The notes under the pieces: model-generated | Databases searched by the model: none | What the model was told of the DNA's origin: nothing | The model's input: the letters and a program-made list of their open reading frames with translations, nothing else | DNA from: Maribacter sedimenticola | GTDB taxonomy: Bacteria; Bacteroidota; Bacteroidia; Flavobacteriales; Flavobacteriaceae | NCBI RefSeq assembly: GCF_900188415.1 | Contig: NZ_FZNV01000003.1 | Span: 310,001 to 374,000 of the forward strand | Direction of reading: 5' to 3' | Length of the DNA: 64,000 bases | In this document: positions 41,204-50,209 of the stretch, in pieces | Position numbering within the stretch: the first letter of the stretch is position 1 | Layout of the letters: the number at the start of each line of letters is the position of its first letter | Position numbers and translations under genes: made by a program

Positions 41204-41464
41204 TTAAGCTTCGAAAGGCTCAATGGAAACAAAAGATTTTCCACCTGCTTTTTTCGTAAACTTTACCAAACCATCTACACGTGCGTGTAATGTATGATCT
41301 TTTCCTGCGTAAACATTTTCACCAGGATTGTGTCTTGTTCCTCGCTGTCTAACAATAATGTTACCAGCAACAGCGGCCTGACCACCAAAAATCTTAACTC
41401 CTAATCGTTTCGATTCTGATTCCCTACCGTTTTTTGAACTACCTACACCTTTCTTATGTGCCAT
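41204..41464 (-). CDS. rpmA: 50S ribosomal protein L27
   Basis: An 86-residue large-subunit protein at the peptidyl-transferase centre. It begins [24 protein letters not shown] and contains [23 protein letters not shown], the unmistakable bL27 core. The N-terminus begins directly with the mature-type sequence; no cleavable extension as in Firmicutes is seen. It lies 37 bases after rplU in the usual order. Confidence 0.98.
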   Translation of the reverse strand: MAHKKGVGSSKNGRESESKRLGVKIFGGQAAVAGNIIVRQRGTRHNPGENVYAGKDHTLHARVDGLVKFTKKAGGKSFVSIEPFEA

Positions 41465-41501
41465 TGTCTAAGGTTTTAAATATTATACTAAAATGGTACG
41501 C

Positions 41502-42179
41502 TTACTTAGCGACACCACCATCTAATTCATCTTGCCATTTTTGTAACTCATCCCATTTACCGTCAGCAGCTAATTGTGCTTGCTTTGGCCAAGTATCAGT
41601 TACATGGTTTCCACGAACGTCAGCAATGATTTCAGAAATCTTGGCCGCGTCTGTTTTTGCCAACTCTGCAAAAGTCGAAATTCCTGCAGCGTTTAAGGTT
41701 TCGGCTATTTTTGGCCCAATACCTTCAATCTTTTTTAAATCATCACCCTTTGCCGTTGCCTTTTTTGCTTTTGGCTTGGATGCTACGGAAACATCTACTG
41801 GAGCTGCCTTACCATCAGTTTTCTTTGCCTTGGGCTCAGCTTTCTTGGTTTCGGTCTTCTTTGCTCCTTTTGAAATGATGGACTCAATAACAATCTCAGT
41901 CAAGGATTGACGATGTCCATTTTTCTTTTTGTAACCTTTACGTCTTTTCTTATGAAAAACGATTACCTTATCTCCTCTAAGGTGTTTAACGACTTTAGCC
42001 TCTACTGCGGCTCCGTCTATAGCCGGGGCGCCAACGGTAACATTCGATCCATCTGCCAAAAGAAGAACATTGTCAAAAGTAACCTTTTTCCCTTCTTCTG
42101 TCTGTAAACGGTGAACGTACACTTTTTGGTCTTTTGCAACTTTAAATTGCTGCCCTGCCATCTCTACAATTGCGTACAT
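41502..42179 (-). CDS. rplU: 50S ribosomal protein L21 with C-terminal helix-hairpin-helix extension
   Basis: Residues 1-102 are a complete bL21 (MYAIVEMAGQQFKVAKDQKVYVHRL; HKKRRKGYKKKNGHRQSLTEI). A Lys/Ala/Pro-rich linker (about 105-150) leads to a domain of about 75 residues with LKKIEGIGPKIAETLNAAGISTFAELA, a helix-hairpin-helix DNA/RNA-binding motif. Standard L21 is about 103 residues, so the protein is more than doubled. I recall such fusions from other flavobacteria. The linker and domain may contact rRNA or act outside the ribosome. Confidence 0.95.
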   Translation of the reverse strand: MYAIVEMAGQQFKVAKDQKVYVHRLQTEEGKKVTFDNVLLLADGSNVTVGAPAIDGAAVEAKVVKHLRGDKVIVFHKKRRKGYKKKNGHRQSLTEIVIESIISKGAKKTETKKAEPKAKKTDGKAAPVDVSVASKPKAKKATAKGDDLKKIEGIGPKIAETLNAAGISTFAELAKTDAAKISEIIADVRGNHVTDTWPKQAQLAADGKWDELQKWQDELDGGVAK

Positions 42180-42201
42180 ATTGTTAAATGTAAAAATTAA
42201 A

Positions 42202-42223
42202 CCTAATGGATTTTTTCCATAGG
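42202..42223 (-). promoter_or_regulatory. Hairpin in the rplU leader
   Basis: CCTAATGGA (42202-42210) can pair with TCCATAGG (42215-42223) with one bulge. It lies just downstream of the promoter in the 5' leader of the L21-L27 mRNA. Such leaders sometimes bind a ribosomal protein for feedback; this one is only a candidate. Confidence 0.35.
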
Positions 42224-42229
42224 CGGGTG

Positions 42230-42259
42230 CAAATATACTTCTTAATCGTGAATTTACAA
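42230..42259 (-). promoter_or_regulatory. rplU-rpmA promoter
   Basis: On the minus strand TTG (42259-42257), a 19-base spacer and TATATTTG (42237-42230) form a complete Bacteroidota housekeeping promoter (TTG-N19-TAnnTTTG). It is the clearest promoter in the window. Transcription would start about 45 bases upstream of the rplU ATG. Confidence 0.7.
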
Positions 42260-42266
42260 GTGTTTT

Positions 42267-42731
42267 TTAGGAATTTTGCACCTGTTTTATTTTTGTAGTG
42301 TTCGTAGCCTTAAACAGTTGCATATAGGCCAAGGTCAAAACCAAGCTTGTAGTAAAGCCCATAACCGCTACAACAAGAAAAACTATAGCCTCAAAACTGC
42401 GGTAAGTACTTGCCCATTTTGTAGATAATTCCTCTAAAAATCCTGGTTGTAATTCTGTGGAATACAACGCAAAAAATAAGGTGAATATGAATGTTGCCAC
42501 CCCACCGGTTACCAAACCGGCCACAAACCCTTCTCCATACGTAAAGTCCCTACCCTTTTGGACTTTATAATATTTTATGGCCTCATAAATGGCAAAACCG
42601 GTAATAACCACATTAAACAAACTGTAGAAAACATTGACATGGAGCCCAAGAAGAGACAAAATTAAAAAGTAAGCTATTAAACAACCACTTGCCGCAACTC
42701 CGAAACGAATAGGTAACGCATAATTTTTCAT
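42267..42731 (-). CDS. DUF4199 family membrane protein
   Basis: A 154-residue protein with four membrane helices (about 8-28, 34-52, 70-92, 118-140). The YEAIKYYKVQKGRDFTYGEGFVAGLVTGG segment is characteristic of DUF4199. Function unknown. It ends just upstream of the rplU promoter, and no terminator separates the two. Confidence 0.85.
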   Translation of the reverse strand: MKNYALPIRFGVAASGCLIAYFLILSLLGLHVNVFYSLFNVVITGFAIYEAIKYYKVQKGRDFTYGEGFVAGLVTGGVATFIFTLFFALYSTELQPGFLEELSTKWASTYRSFEAIVFLVVAVMGFTTSLVLTLAYMQLFKATNTTKIKQVQNS

Positions 42732-42910
42732 ACCTTAAAACCTTGATTATTAACTCCTTTAAGGTAATCAATAAACTTTAAATTTTTAAAAAATTGGTGT
42801 TAAAGAATTAACATTAATAAAAATTTACCTACAATTCTTTATTTTTAGTGTAACACTATTAATATTTTAACCACTAAACATATACAACCTTTATACTAAA
42901 CACTATTTAA

Positions 42911-44233
42911 ATGAAAAAACTATTACTCCGATCATCGGCGATCTTGTTATGTGGAATTACAACGTTTGCCCAAGAGGTAAATTATGAAGAATACGATCTG
43001 GACAACGGCCTCCACGTAATATTACATCAAGATAGAACCACACCTATTGTAACGACTTCTGTTATGTACCATGTTGGGGGCAAGGATAGAACTGAAGGAA
43101 GAACCGGCTTTGCTCATTTGTTTGAACACCTGTTGTTTGAAGGAACCAAGAATATTGAAAAAGGCAAATGGTTTGAAATCGTTTCCTCTAATGGCGGCAC
43201 CAATAACGCCAATACCACCCAAGACCGTACCTATTATTATGAAGTTTTTCCTTCCAACAACTTAAAATTAGGTCTTTGGTTAGAATCAGAACGGATGCTA
43301 CATCCCATTATAGACCAAAGCGGTATAGATACCCAAAAAGAGGTAGTCAAAGAAGAAAAAAGACTTAGCTATGACAACTCACCTTACGGACAGTTCTTAC
43401 CGGTTTTAGGAAAAAACCTATTTGATGTACACCCTTATAAAGATCCAAATATTGGTTATATGAAAGACTTGGATGCAGCAACATTGGATGATGTTCTTGT
43501 CTACAACCAAAAGTATTACGTACCTAACAATGCCGTTTTAGTGGTTGCTGGAGATATAGACCTTACCGAAACCAAAAAATTGGTCAAAGACTATTTTGGA
43601 CCAATACCAAAGGGTAACACTATCACTCGTAATTACCCAAAGGAAACCCCTATTACAACACAGAAAAAAGCAACTTTCAATGACCCCAATATTCAGATAC
43701 CGGCTGCCATGGTTGCATATAGAACCCCAGGATTCACAGAAAGGGATGCTTATGTACTGGATGTTATTTCCACATATTTAAGCGATGGGCCATCATCCAA
43801 ATTATATAAAAAAATGGTGGATGACCAAAAACAAGCCTTACAAGTTGGAGCATTTAATATTTCCCAAGAAGATTACGGTATGTACGTAGTCTTTGGGCTA
43901 CCTGTAGGAGAAACCACTCTAGAAGTTCTATATACCGAAATGGAGGAAGAAATTGAAAAAGTAAGGACAACATTGATTTCTGAAAAAGACTATCAAAAAA
44001 TCCAAAATAAATTTGAAAATCAATTTGTCAACTCCAATTCAAGTGTTGAGGGAATCGCGAATTCTTTGGCCAGATACTATTTGTTATACGGGGATACTTC
44101 TTTGATCAACAAGGAAATTGAAGTTTATAGATCAATTACCCGCGAAGAGATAAAGAATGTAGCCAGCAAATATTTAAACACCAACCAAAGACTTTTATTA
44201 GAATACCTACCTGAGGAAAACCCTGCAAACTAA
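42911..44233 (+). CDS. M16 zinc peptidase, catalytic subunit
   Basis: A 440-residue exported processing-type peptidase. The signal peptide ends near TTFAQ. The inverted zinc site HLFEH is at residues 69-73 (GFAHLFEHLLFEGT), with the third ligand in EVVKEEKRL near 150. Two M16 domains are present. It lies 4 bases before a second M16 gene that lacks the zinc site, the usual arrangement for a two-subunit M16B enzyme. It is likely periplasmic. Confidence 0.93.
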   Translation: MKKLLLRSSAILLCGITTFAQEVNYEEYDLDNGLHVILHQDRTTPIVTTSVMYHVGGKDRTEGRTGFAHLFEHLLFEGTKNIEKGKWFEIVSSNGGTNNANTTQDRTYYYEVFPSNNLKLGLWLESERMLHPIIDQSGIDTQKEVVKEEKRLSYDNSPYGQFLPVLGKNLFDVHPYKDPNIGYMKDLDAATLDDVLVYNQKYYVPNNAVLVVAGDIDLTETKKLVKDYFGPIPKGNTITRNYPKETPITTQKKATFNDPNIQIPAAMVAYRTPGFTERDAYVLDVISTYLSDGPSSKLYKKMVDDQKQALQVGAFNISQEDYGMYVVFGLPVGETTLEVLYTEMEEEIEKVRTTLISEKDYQKIQNKFENQFVNSNSSVEGIANSLARYYLLYGDTSLINKEIEVYRSITREEIKNVASKYLNTNQRLLLEYLPEENPAN

Positions 44234-44237
44234 CACA

Positions 44238-46313
44238 ATGATGAAAAGAATAACGATATTAATTGCGGCATTTTTTATAAGTATAGCCGCTCAAGCACAA
44301 GTAGACCGCACAGTAATGCCTAAGCCCGGGCCAGCTCCGGAAATTAACTTAAAGACTCCTACCAGTTTTAAACTGAACAACGGGTTAAAGGTAATGGTCG
44401 TGGAAAACCATAAACTACCCAGGGTCAGCATTCAACTAACTATAGACAACCCACCTATTTTGGAAGGAAATAAGGCGGGAGTAAGTAGTCTTACCGGGAG
44501 CCTTCTTGGTAACGGGTCTACCAATATTCCAAAAGATGAGTTTAACGAAGAGATAGATTTCTTAGGCGCCCGTTTAAATTTTGGTTCCCAAGGTGCATAT
44601 GCCAGTTCTCTTTCCAAATATTTTCCACGTATGATGGAACTGATGGCAGATGCCGCCATTAATCCTAATTTTACACAAGAAGAATTTGAAAAAGAAAAAA
44701 ATAAACTGATTACAGGCCTTAAGACCGAAGAGAAAGATGTATCGGCAATTGCCAACAGGGTGCAATTGGCATTGGCTTATGGCAAAGACCACCCTTACGG
44801 GGAAATAACATCCGAAGAAACGGTACAAAACATTTCCTTGACGGATGTAGAAGCATTTTACAGAGACTATTTTGTACCTGCCAATGCATACTTGATCATC
44901 ATTGGAGATATAACCATAGATCAGGTAAAACAATTGACCGAAGAATATTTTACTTCTTGGACAAAAGCCGTTCCTCCTTCATTTTCATATTCACAGCCCA
45001 TAAACGTTCCAAACACACAGATTAATTTTGTTGATTTGCCCAATGCCGTCCAATCTGAAATTACGGTACAGAATATCGTTAATCTAAAGATGAAAGACAG
45101 TGATTATTTAGCCGCCCTGGTAGCAAATCAAATTTTAGGAGGCGGTGCAGAAGGTCGTCTGTTCTTAAACTTAAGAGAAGATAAAGGGTATACTTATAGC
45201 TCCTCATCTGCCATTAGGAACAACAAATTTGTGCCTACGAGATTTACTGCGGGAGCAAGTGTGAGAAATATGGTGACAGATAGTGCCATTGTAGAATTAC
45301 TAAAGGAAATTAAACGCATTACCGTAGAACCTGTTAGTGAAAAAGAACTGAAAAATACAAAGGCCAAATATGCCGGTAGATTTGTTCTTGCACTTGAAAA
45401 TCCACAAACAGTTGCCCAATATGCCCTAAATATAGAAACCGAGGACTTGCCCAAGGATTTTTACAAGACCTATTTGGAAAGACTTGATAACATAAGTAGA
45501 GAAGAAGTGCAAATGGCCGCGCAAAAATTTTTCAACGTGGATAATGCCAGAATTGTGGTAGCAGGAAAAGGAAGCGAAATACTATCCAATTTGGAGCAAA
45601 TTGACCTTAATGGCAAAAAAATACCCGTTTTACACTATACCAAGAATGCAGAACGGACAGAAGCCCCTAACTACGAAAGCTCAGTTCCCGAAAACTTGAC
45701 CGCAAACGAGGTTATCAGTTCTTATATTACCGCTATTGGTGGCAAAGAAAAATTAGAGGATGTAGATACTTTTTTAATGACCGCTGCAGCTGAGATGCAA
45801 GGAATGCAACTAGACCTTGAGATTAAAAAAACAGTAGCCAACCAATTTATGCAAGATGTAAAGATGATGGGGAATTCAGTGAGCAAACAAGTATTGGACG
45901 GTGATACTGGCTATATGGTAAACCAAGGTCAACGAATGGAACTCTCCGGTGAAGAACTTCTGAAAATTAAAGCGGAATCCGCCCCATTTGTTGAACTCCA
46001 ATATTTGACCAATTCAGATATTTCTTTGGACGGAGCAGAAATGGTCGGTGACAAAAGTGCATTTAAAGTAAAAGTTTCCGATGATAAAACTATTTTCTAT
46101 GATGTAGAAACAGGCCTTAAACTACAAGAGGTAAATATTGCAGAAATGCAAGGTCAGCAAATACAGTCCACCTTTACCTATGAAGATTACAGGGAAGTGA
46201 ACGGAATATTGTTTCCTTTTAAACTTACACAGACCATGGGCCCACAATCTTTTGAATTTATAGTATCCGAAATCAAGGTTAACGAAGGTGTATCTGAAGA
46301 AGATTTTAAATAA
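44238..46313 (+). CDS. M16 peptidase-like subunit without zinc site, plus LolA-like domain
   Basis: A 691-residue exported protein (signal peptide ending SIAAQAQ). Residues 30-470 are two M16 domains, but the HxxEH position reads SLTGS. It keeps the REDKGYTYSSSSAIR element that supplies the Arg/Tyr pair of the non-catalytic subunit in M16B pairs. Residues about 480-691 add a beta-rich domain (GYMVNQGQRMELSGEEL, TFTYEDYREVNGILFPFKL) resembling outer-membrane lipoprotein sorting (LolA-like) proteins. It probably pairs with the upstream active subunit. Confidence 0.9.
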   Translation: MMKRITILIAAFFISIAAQAQVDRTVMPKPGPAPEINLKTPTSFKLNNGLKVMVVENHKLPRVSIQLTIDNPPILEGNKAGVSSLTGSLLGNGSTNIPKDEFNEEIDFLGARLNFGSQGAYASSLSKYFPRMMELMADAAINPNFTQEEFEKEKNKLITGLKTEEKDVSAIANRVQLALAYGKDHPYGEITSEETVQNISLTDVEAFYRDYFVPANAYLIIIGDITIDQVKQLTEEYFTSWTKAVPPSFSYSQPINVPNTQINFVDLPNAVQSEITVQNIVNLKMKDSDYLAALVANQILGGGAEGRLFLNLREDKGYTYSSSSAIRNNKFVPTRFTAGASVRNMVTDSAIVELLKEIKRITVEPVSEKELKNTKAKYAGRFVLALENPQTVAQYALNIETEDLPKDFYKTYLERLDNISREEVQMAAQKFFNVDNARIVVAGKGSEILSNLEQIDLNGKKIPVLHYTKNAERTEAPNYESSVPENLTANEVISSYITAIGGKEKLEDVDTFLMTAAAEMQGMQLDLEIKKTVANQFMQDVKMMGNSVSKQVLDGDTGYMVNQGQRMELSGEELLKIKAESAPFVELQYLTNSDISLDGAEMVGDKSAFKVKVSDDKTIFYDVETGLKLQEVNIAEMQGQQIQSTFTYEDYREVNGILFPFKLTQTMGPQSFEFIVSEIKVNEGVSEEDFK

Positions 46314-46330
46314 TTATTAATTGTATTCAT

Positions 46331-46361
46331 AAAAAAACCCGCTAAAAAGCGGGTTTTTTAT
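46331..46361. terminator. Bidirectional terminator after the M16 pair
   Basis: A perfect 12-bp stem (AAAAAACCCGCT at 46332-46343, complement at 46348-46359) has a 4-base loop and U-runs on both strands. It lies between two convergent transcription units. Confidence 0.9.
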
Positions 46362-46377
46362 TTTCTATATATTGAAA

Positions 46378-47121
46378 TTATCCAATTTTATGAACCTTTG
46401 CCTCTCCAATGATTATACCTTTGTCCACTTCTGGATCACCAATATAACTAACATTCGTCTCACCATAACAGGTTACTTTTAAACGTTCTGCTACATTTAC
46501 CCTAAAATTACTTTCACCATAGGCGGTAATCTTTGTTTCATCCGCATGCATTCCCAAAGTATTTACCTCACTTTCACCATAGGCCCTATATACCTGTCTA
46601 TTTATATTTCCCTTGCTAATTTCCAAATAGCTACTTCCATAGATTGCAACCGTAAACGCATCAAAATCCACGTCACTTAAATAAACCTTAGCTTCACCGT
46701 ATAAAGACATTTTAAAATCATTGGCTTTCAAAGGACCTTCGCTCCTTACTATTTCTTCTCCCCTAACCGATAAGTTCCTTAATTCCCTATAGGTAATCGT
46801 TGCAGTTACCATGGTGCCGTTATATAATGGTTTGCTACCTCTCCAATGGTCACTGGAAACACGTTCTGACTTGGTGACCACCTTTGCACCATCCAAATAA
46901 AGCCTTAACACATTACCTTCTACTTCAACATTTATTTTATCCATGGGAACTTTGGCATTATTGATAACAACACCTTCTTGATCACCTTCCACTAAGTTTA
47001 CCTCTATATGCGGACTTACAATTATTTTATTGAAAGATGTTACCGCAAATGAGCTGTCTTGTGCCCATAGACCACATACCACACCTATAATCATAAAAAC
47101 GGAAAGAATAATTTTTTTCAT
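46378..47121 (-). CDS. Exported GIN-domain (DUF2807) protein
   Basis: A 247-residue exported protein (signal peptide MKKIILSVFMIIGVVCGLWAQ). The remainder is a repetitive beta-helix-like GIN domain with recurring YGEAKVYLSD, YGESEVNTLG, YGESNFRV and YGETNVSYIG units, about one per 20 residues. The family is abundant in Bacteroidota, of unknown function and likely cell-envelope located. I chose the ATG at 47121; one three codons upstream is possible. Confidence 0.85.
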   Translation of the reverse strand: MKKIILSVFMIIGVVCGLWAQDSSFAVTSFNKIIVSPHIEVNLVEGDQEGVVINNAKVPMDKINVEVEGNVLRLYLDGAKVVTKSERVSSDHWRGSKPLYNGTMVTATITYRELRNLSVRGEEIVRSEGPLKANDFKMSLYGEAKVYLSDVDFDAFTVAIYGSSYLEISKGNINRQVYRAYGESEVNTLGMHADETKITAYGESNFRVNVAERLKVTCYGETNVSYIGDPEVDKGIIIGEAKVHKIG

Positions 47122-47205
47122 ATGTACCATACCTTATAAGTTATATTTTCAAAGTAAAGACAATCATTGTTTTAACTTGTTACAGTTGCTTCTACAATAA
47201 ACGCC

Positions 47206-48084
47206 TTAAACTTTCCTTTTTCGGTTTACCAACCACACCCCAAACAAGATAACCAATCCACCAAAAAGTTGGAAAATGCTTATTGACTCGCCATCCAACC
47301 ATCCCCATAATACTGCAACAAGTGGAATTAAATAAGTTACCGAAGCCGCAAATACCGGACTGGACAATTTTATAAGTTTGTTAAACATAATATTTGCCAG
47401 AGCCGTACCCAACAAGGCCAATATCAATACATACCATACTGCGTTATGCATTGCCCCATTTCCTGAAAACGTTACCAAAACATCAGTATACAACAGTACT
47501 GCAAGGGCTGGAAAAAAAGCGACCCCAAAACTTGCAGTAGTTACCGACAACGGACTTAAATGCGCCAAATGTTTTTTAATGATATTGATATTGAACGCGT
47601 AGCCCAATGCAGAGGCTATAATAAAAAAGGAATACCAATAATTTTGATCCGGATTAAAATCCATACCCGCTACAATTAATATTACAGTACCCAAAAGCCC
47701 AACAAAAACACCCCATATTTGCCATTGCTTAAATGCCAGACCAAATAATGTAATACCCACCAATGTTGTAAACAATGGAGCTACCGAATTTAAAATTGAC
47801 GTAACACCACTACTAATTTGCATTTGCGCAATTGCAAAGAAAAAAGGCGGAAAAAAAGAACTGCACAATCCTGCTATCCCAATATACTTCCAATCCTTAC
47901 CGGATAATGTCCTCAAAGATTTAAATCCCAACAAAAACAACAAGATTGATGCAAATACTATTCGTAATCCGCCAACTTGTAATGGGGTAAATCCAAGTAA
48001 GGATTTTTTAATTAAAATAAATGATGAACCCCAAATCAAAGCCAAAACAACGAGGTATAACCACTTTTGTTCAATATTTTTCAA
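47206..48084 (-). CDS. EamA/DMT-family transporter
   Basis: A 292-residue inner-membrane protein with ten predicted helices in two EamA repeats. The first repeat starts ALIWGSSFILIKKSLLGFTPLQVGGLR. The second shows a degenerate version around YAFNINIIKKHLAHLSPLSVTT. Family members export amino acids, nucleotides or metabolites; the substrate cannot be inferred from sequence. It is transcribed divergently from the HMA gene. Confidence 0.88.
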   Translation of the reverse strand: MKNIEQKWLYLVVLALIWGSSFILIKKSLLGFTPLQVGGLRIVFASILLFLLGFKSLRTLSGKDWKYIGIAGLCSSFFPPFFFAIAQMQISSGVTSILNSVAPLFTTLVGITLFGLAFKQWQIWGVFVGLLGTVILIVAGMDFNPDQNYWYSFFIIASALGYAFNINIIKKHLAHLSPLSVTTASFGVAFFPALAVLLYTDVLVTFSGNGAMHNAVWYVLILALLGTALANIMFNKLIKLSSPVFAASVTYLIPLVAVLWGWLDGESISIFQLFGGLVILFGVWLVNRKRKV

Positions 48085-48231
48085 AGTCTTTTATTTATGA
48101 CAAATGTGAGGTTTTTTACAGAAAGTTGATTTATCACTTCTTTTATTTATATGAACATGTTATCATTTTACATATTTGGTATCTTTACATTAGGTACATT
48201 TTTAGGAATTATTGGTACAAACATTCTGATT

Positions 48232-48585
48232 ATGGGTAATAAGCTATTTATATCGTTCTTTATTCTTTCTGCATTGTCGTTTAGTGATATTTCTGCACAA
48301 GAATCTACATCTAAAATTGTCATGCAGACCACTAACAATATTACCCATGCAACCATAGCCATAGATGGTATGGCTTGCCAAGAGGGCTGTGCAAATAAAA
48401 TAGGAGCTAATTTAAAAGAGGCCAAAGGCGTTCTTTCCGCAGACATTAGTTTTGAGAATAAAAATGGGATAATAGTTTTTGACCCAACAGTTATTGGTTT
48501 AGAGGAAATTGAACATATTATTACAAATACCAAGGTCAAAAATTACGTGTACACAATAAAATCAATTCAAATCAATAAAGAATAA
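48232..48585 (+). CDS. Exported heavy-metal-associated (HMA) domain protein
   Basis: A 117-residue protein with a signal peptide (MGNKLFISFFILSALSFSDISAQ) and one HMA domain. The metal loop reads GMACQEGCANKI, with CxxxC instead of the canonical CxxC. LKEAKGVLSADISFENKNGIIVFDP completes the ferredoxin-like fold. I chose the ATG at 48232; an upstream in-frame ATG adds 27 hydrophobic residues and would hide the signal peptide. It is followed 4 bases later by a lipoprotein gene, suggesting a small metal-handling unit. Confidence 0.78.
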   Translation: MGNKLFISFFILSALSFSDISAQESTSKIVMQTTNNITHATIAIDGMACQEGCANKIGANLKEAKGVLSADISFENKNGIIVFDPTVIGLEEIEHIITNTKVKNYVYTIKSIQINKE

Positions 48586-48589
48586 TTAC

Positions 48590-49042
48590 ATGAAAAATTT
48601 AGTCGTCATTTTAGCTCTATTAGGAATGTTCAGTGCCTTTTCTTGCAAAGAAACAAAGAGAGCAGAGGCAGATTCAAAGGAGAAGGTAAATCTAGAGGAG
48701 CCTACAAAAATGGAGCATGTAATGAAAATTCATGATGAGGTTATGCCCAAAATGGGCACTTTAGGAAAATTGGTTGGACAATTAAAACCACTAGCCGACT
48801 CTCTAGGAATTAATTCTGCAGAAGCCAAAGCCATGAAAGATCTTCAGGATGCCAATAAAGCCATGATGGATTGGATGCAAGGTTTTGGAAACCGTTTTGA
48901 TTCAGAAGAAATTATGAAAGGAAAGGAACTTTCCGATGAAAAAAAGAAATGGTTATTGGAAGAGGAAGAAAAAGTTATTCAAGTAAAGAACGATATCAAT
49001 ACCAGTATTAAAAAGGCCCAAGAACTTTTAAGCCAACAATAA
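48590..49042 (+). CDS. Helical lipoprotein, hypothetical
   Basis: A 150-residue probable lipoprotein (FSAFSC, Cys near 19). The mature part is charged and helical with clustered methionines (KMEHVMKIHDEVMPKMG) and a long C-terminal coiled-coil-like segment rich in Lys and Glu. I recall flavobacterial relatives labelled viral A-type inclusion protein, which says nothing about function. Pairing with the HMA protein and the His/Met cluster hint at copper or other metal handling. It is convergent with the next gene, 5 bases apart. Confidence 0.65.
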   Translation: MKNLVVILALLGMFSAFSCKETKRAEADSKEKVNLEEPTKMEHVMKIHDEVMPKMGTLGKLVGQLKPLADSLGINSAEAKAMKDLQDANKAMMDWMQGFGNRFDSEEIMKGKELSDEKKKWLLEEEEKVIQVKNDINTSIKKAQELLSQQ

Positions 49043-49047
49043 AAGCT

Positions 49048-50184
49048 TTAAAATTTTAACCACCATTGCTCATTATTGGTCAATGGTTTGTCCAAATATA
49101 TTGGCTGTCCTATTTTTGGAGCTATCATATCTACCCCTAATTCCTTGGCCTTTATTGAAACCCGCTCTATGGGTTCCGTCCAAGGATGCATAGCTAATTT
49201 AAATGCGCCCCAATGTATAGGCATCATACGTTTTGCCCTAACATCTATACTTGCCTGAGCGGTTTCTTCTGGCATCATATGAATTGCTTTCCATAGTTCA
49301 TTGTATTGACCACACTCCATCATTGCAAAATCAAACGGACCAAATTTATCTCCTATTTTCTGAAAATGGGAACCATAGCCACTATCTCCACTGAAGAATA
49401 TTTTTTCATTTCCAAGATTAATTACCCATGAACTCCATAAAGTATTTCCCCTATCTGATATGCCCCTTCCAGAAAAATGCTGAGCAGGTGTGCAAATAAA
49501 TTCCATTCCTAAATAATTGGTTGTATTCCACCAATCTAGCTCTACAATATCTTTTTGTTCTACCCCCCATTCTGTCAAATGTACTCCCAAACCCAAGGGG
49601 GTTATAAATTTGTTTACTTTGTCCTTTAATAGTAAAACCGACCCATAATCCAAGTGATCATAATGGTCATGAGAAAACACTACGGCATCTATGCTTGGCA
49701 ATTGGTCAATTTCTATTGGTAATTTTTTACTGAACCTAGAAGTGCCCAACATTGAGTTTGGTGCAGGCACTTCCCCGAACATGGGATCAATTAATATATT
49801 TTTGGTGGCACTTTGCAAAAGGAACGTTGAATGGCCAAACCAAATTAACCGTGTAGGACCAACGTAATCAGCAATTGCGACAGAATCTATAGCCTCTACG
49901 GAAATATTGTGTTCAGGTATGGTTTTGGGCAAAGGAAAAAAATAACCTTTTAATGATTTCATCATATCGCCAAAACCCAAATTGACATCCGCCCCGTTAG
50001 TATTAACAAATTTTCCGTCCTTATAATTAGGTGAAACCACGTAACGTTCCTTTTGTTCCTTAGTCATTTTACCCCCAAATTGTGGACTATTGGTTACAAA
50101 CAAAAATACGCTTAACACAATTAAACCTACAATCACTAAGATTACCAATGCCATTTTCTTAACTAATTTTTTTAGGTTTAACAT
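49048..50184 (-). CDS. Membrane-anchored MBL-fold metallo-hydrolase (UlaG/NAPE-PLD-like)
   Basis: A 378-residue protein with one N-terminal membrane helix (about 8-30). The metallo-beta-lactamase fold shows IWFGHSTFLLQ, the metal motif SHDHYDHLD, PAQHFSGRG and FSGDSGYGSHF, and ends with MPIHWGAF. This pattern is closest to NAPE-PLD/UlaG-type hydrolases. The substrate could be a phospholipid-like or lactone compound; I cannot say. Confidence 0.88.
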   Translation of the reverse strand: MLNLKKLVKKMALVILVIVGLIVLSVFLFVTNSPQFGGKMTKEQKERYVVSPNYKDGKFVNTNGADVNLGFGDMMKSLKGYFFPLPKTIPEHNISVEAIDSVAIADYVGPTRLIWFGHSTFLLQSATKNILIDPMFGEVPAPNSMLGTSRFSKKLPIEIDQLPSIDAVVFSHDHYDHLDYGSVLLLKDKVNKFITPLGLGVHLTEWGVEQKDIVELDWWNTTNYLGMEFICTPAQHFSGRGISDRGNTLWSSWVINLGNEKIFFSGDSGYGSHFQKIGDKFGPFDFAMMECGQYNELWKAIHMMPEETAQASIDVRAKRMMPIHWGAFKLAMHPWTEPIERVSIKAKELGVDMIAPKIGQPIYLDKPLTNNEQWWLKF

Positions 50185-50209
50185 ACATTTTATGGATGGT
50201 CTATAGCAA

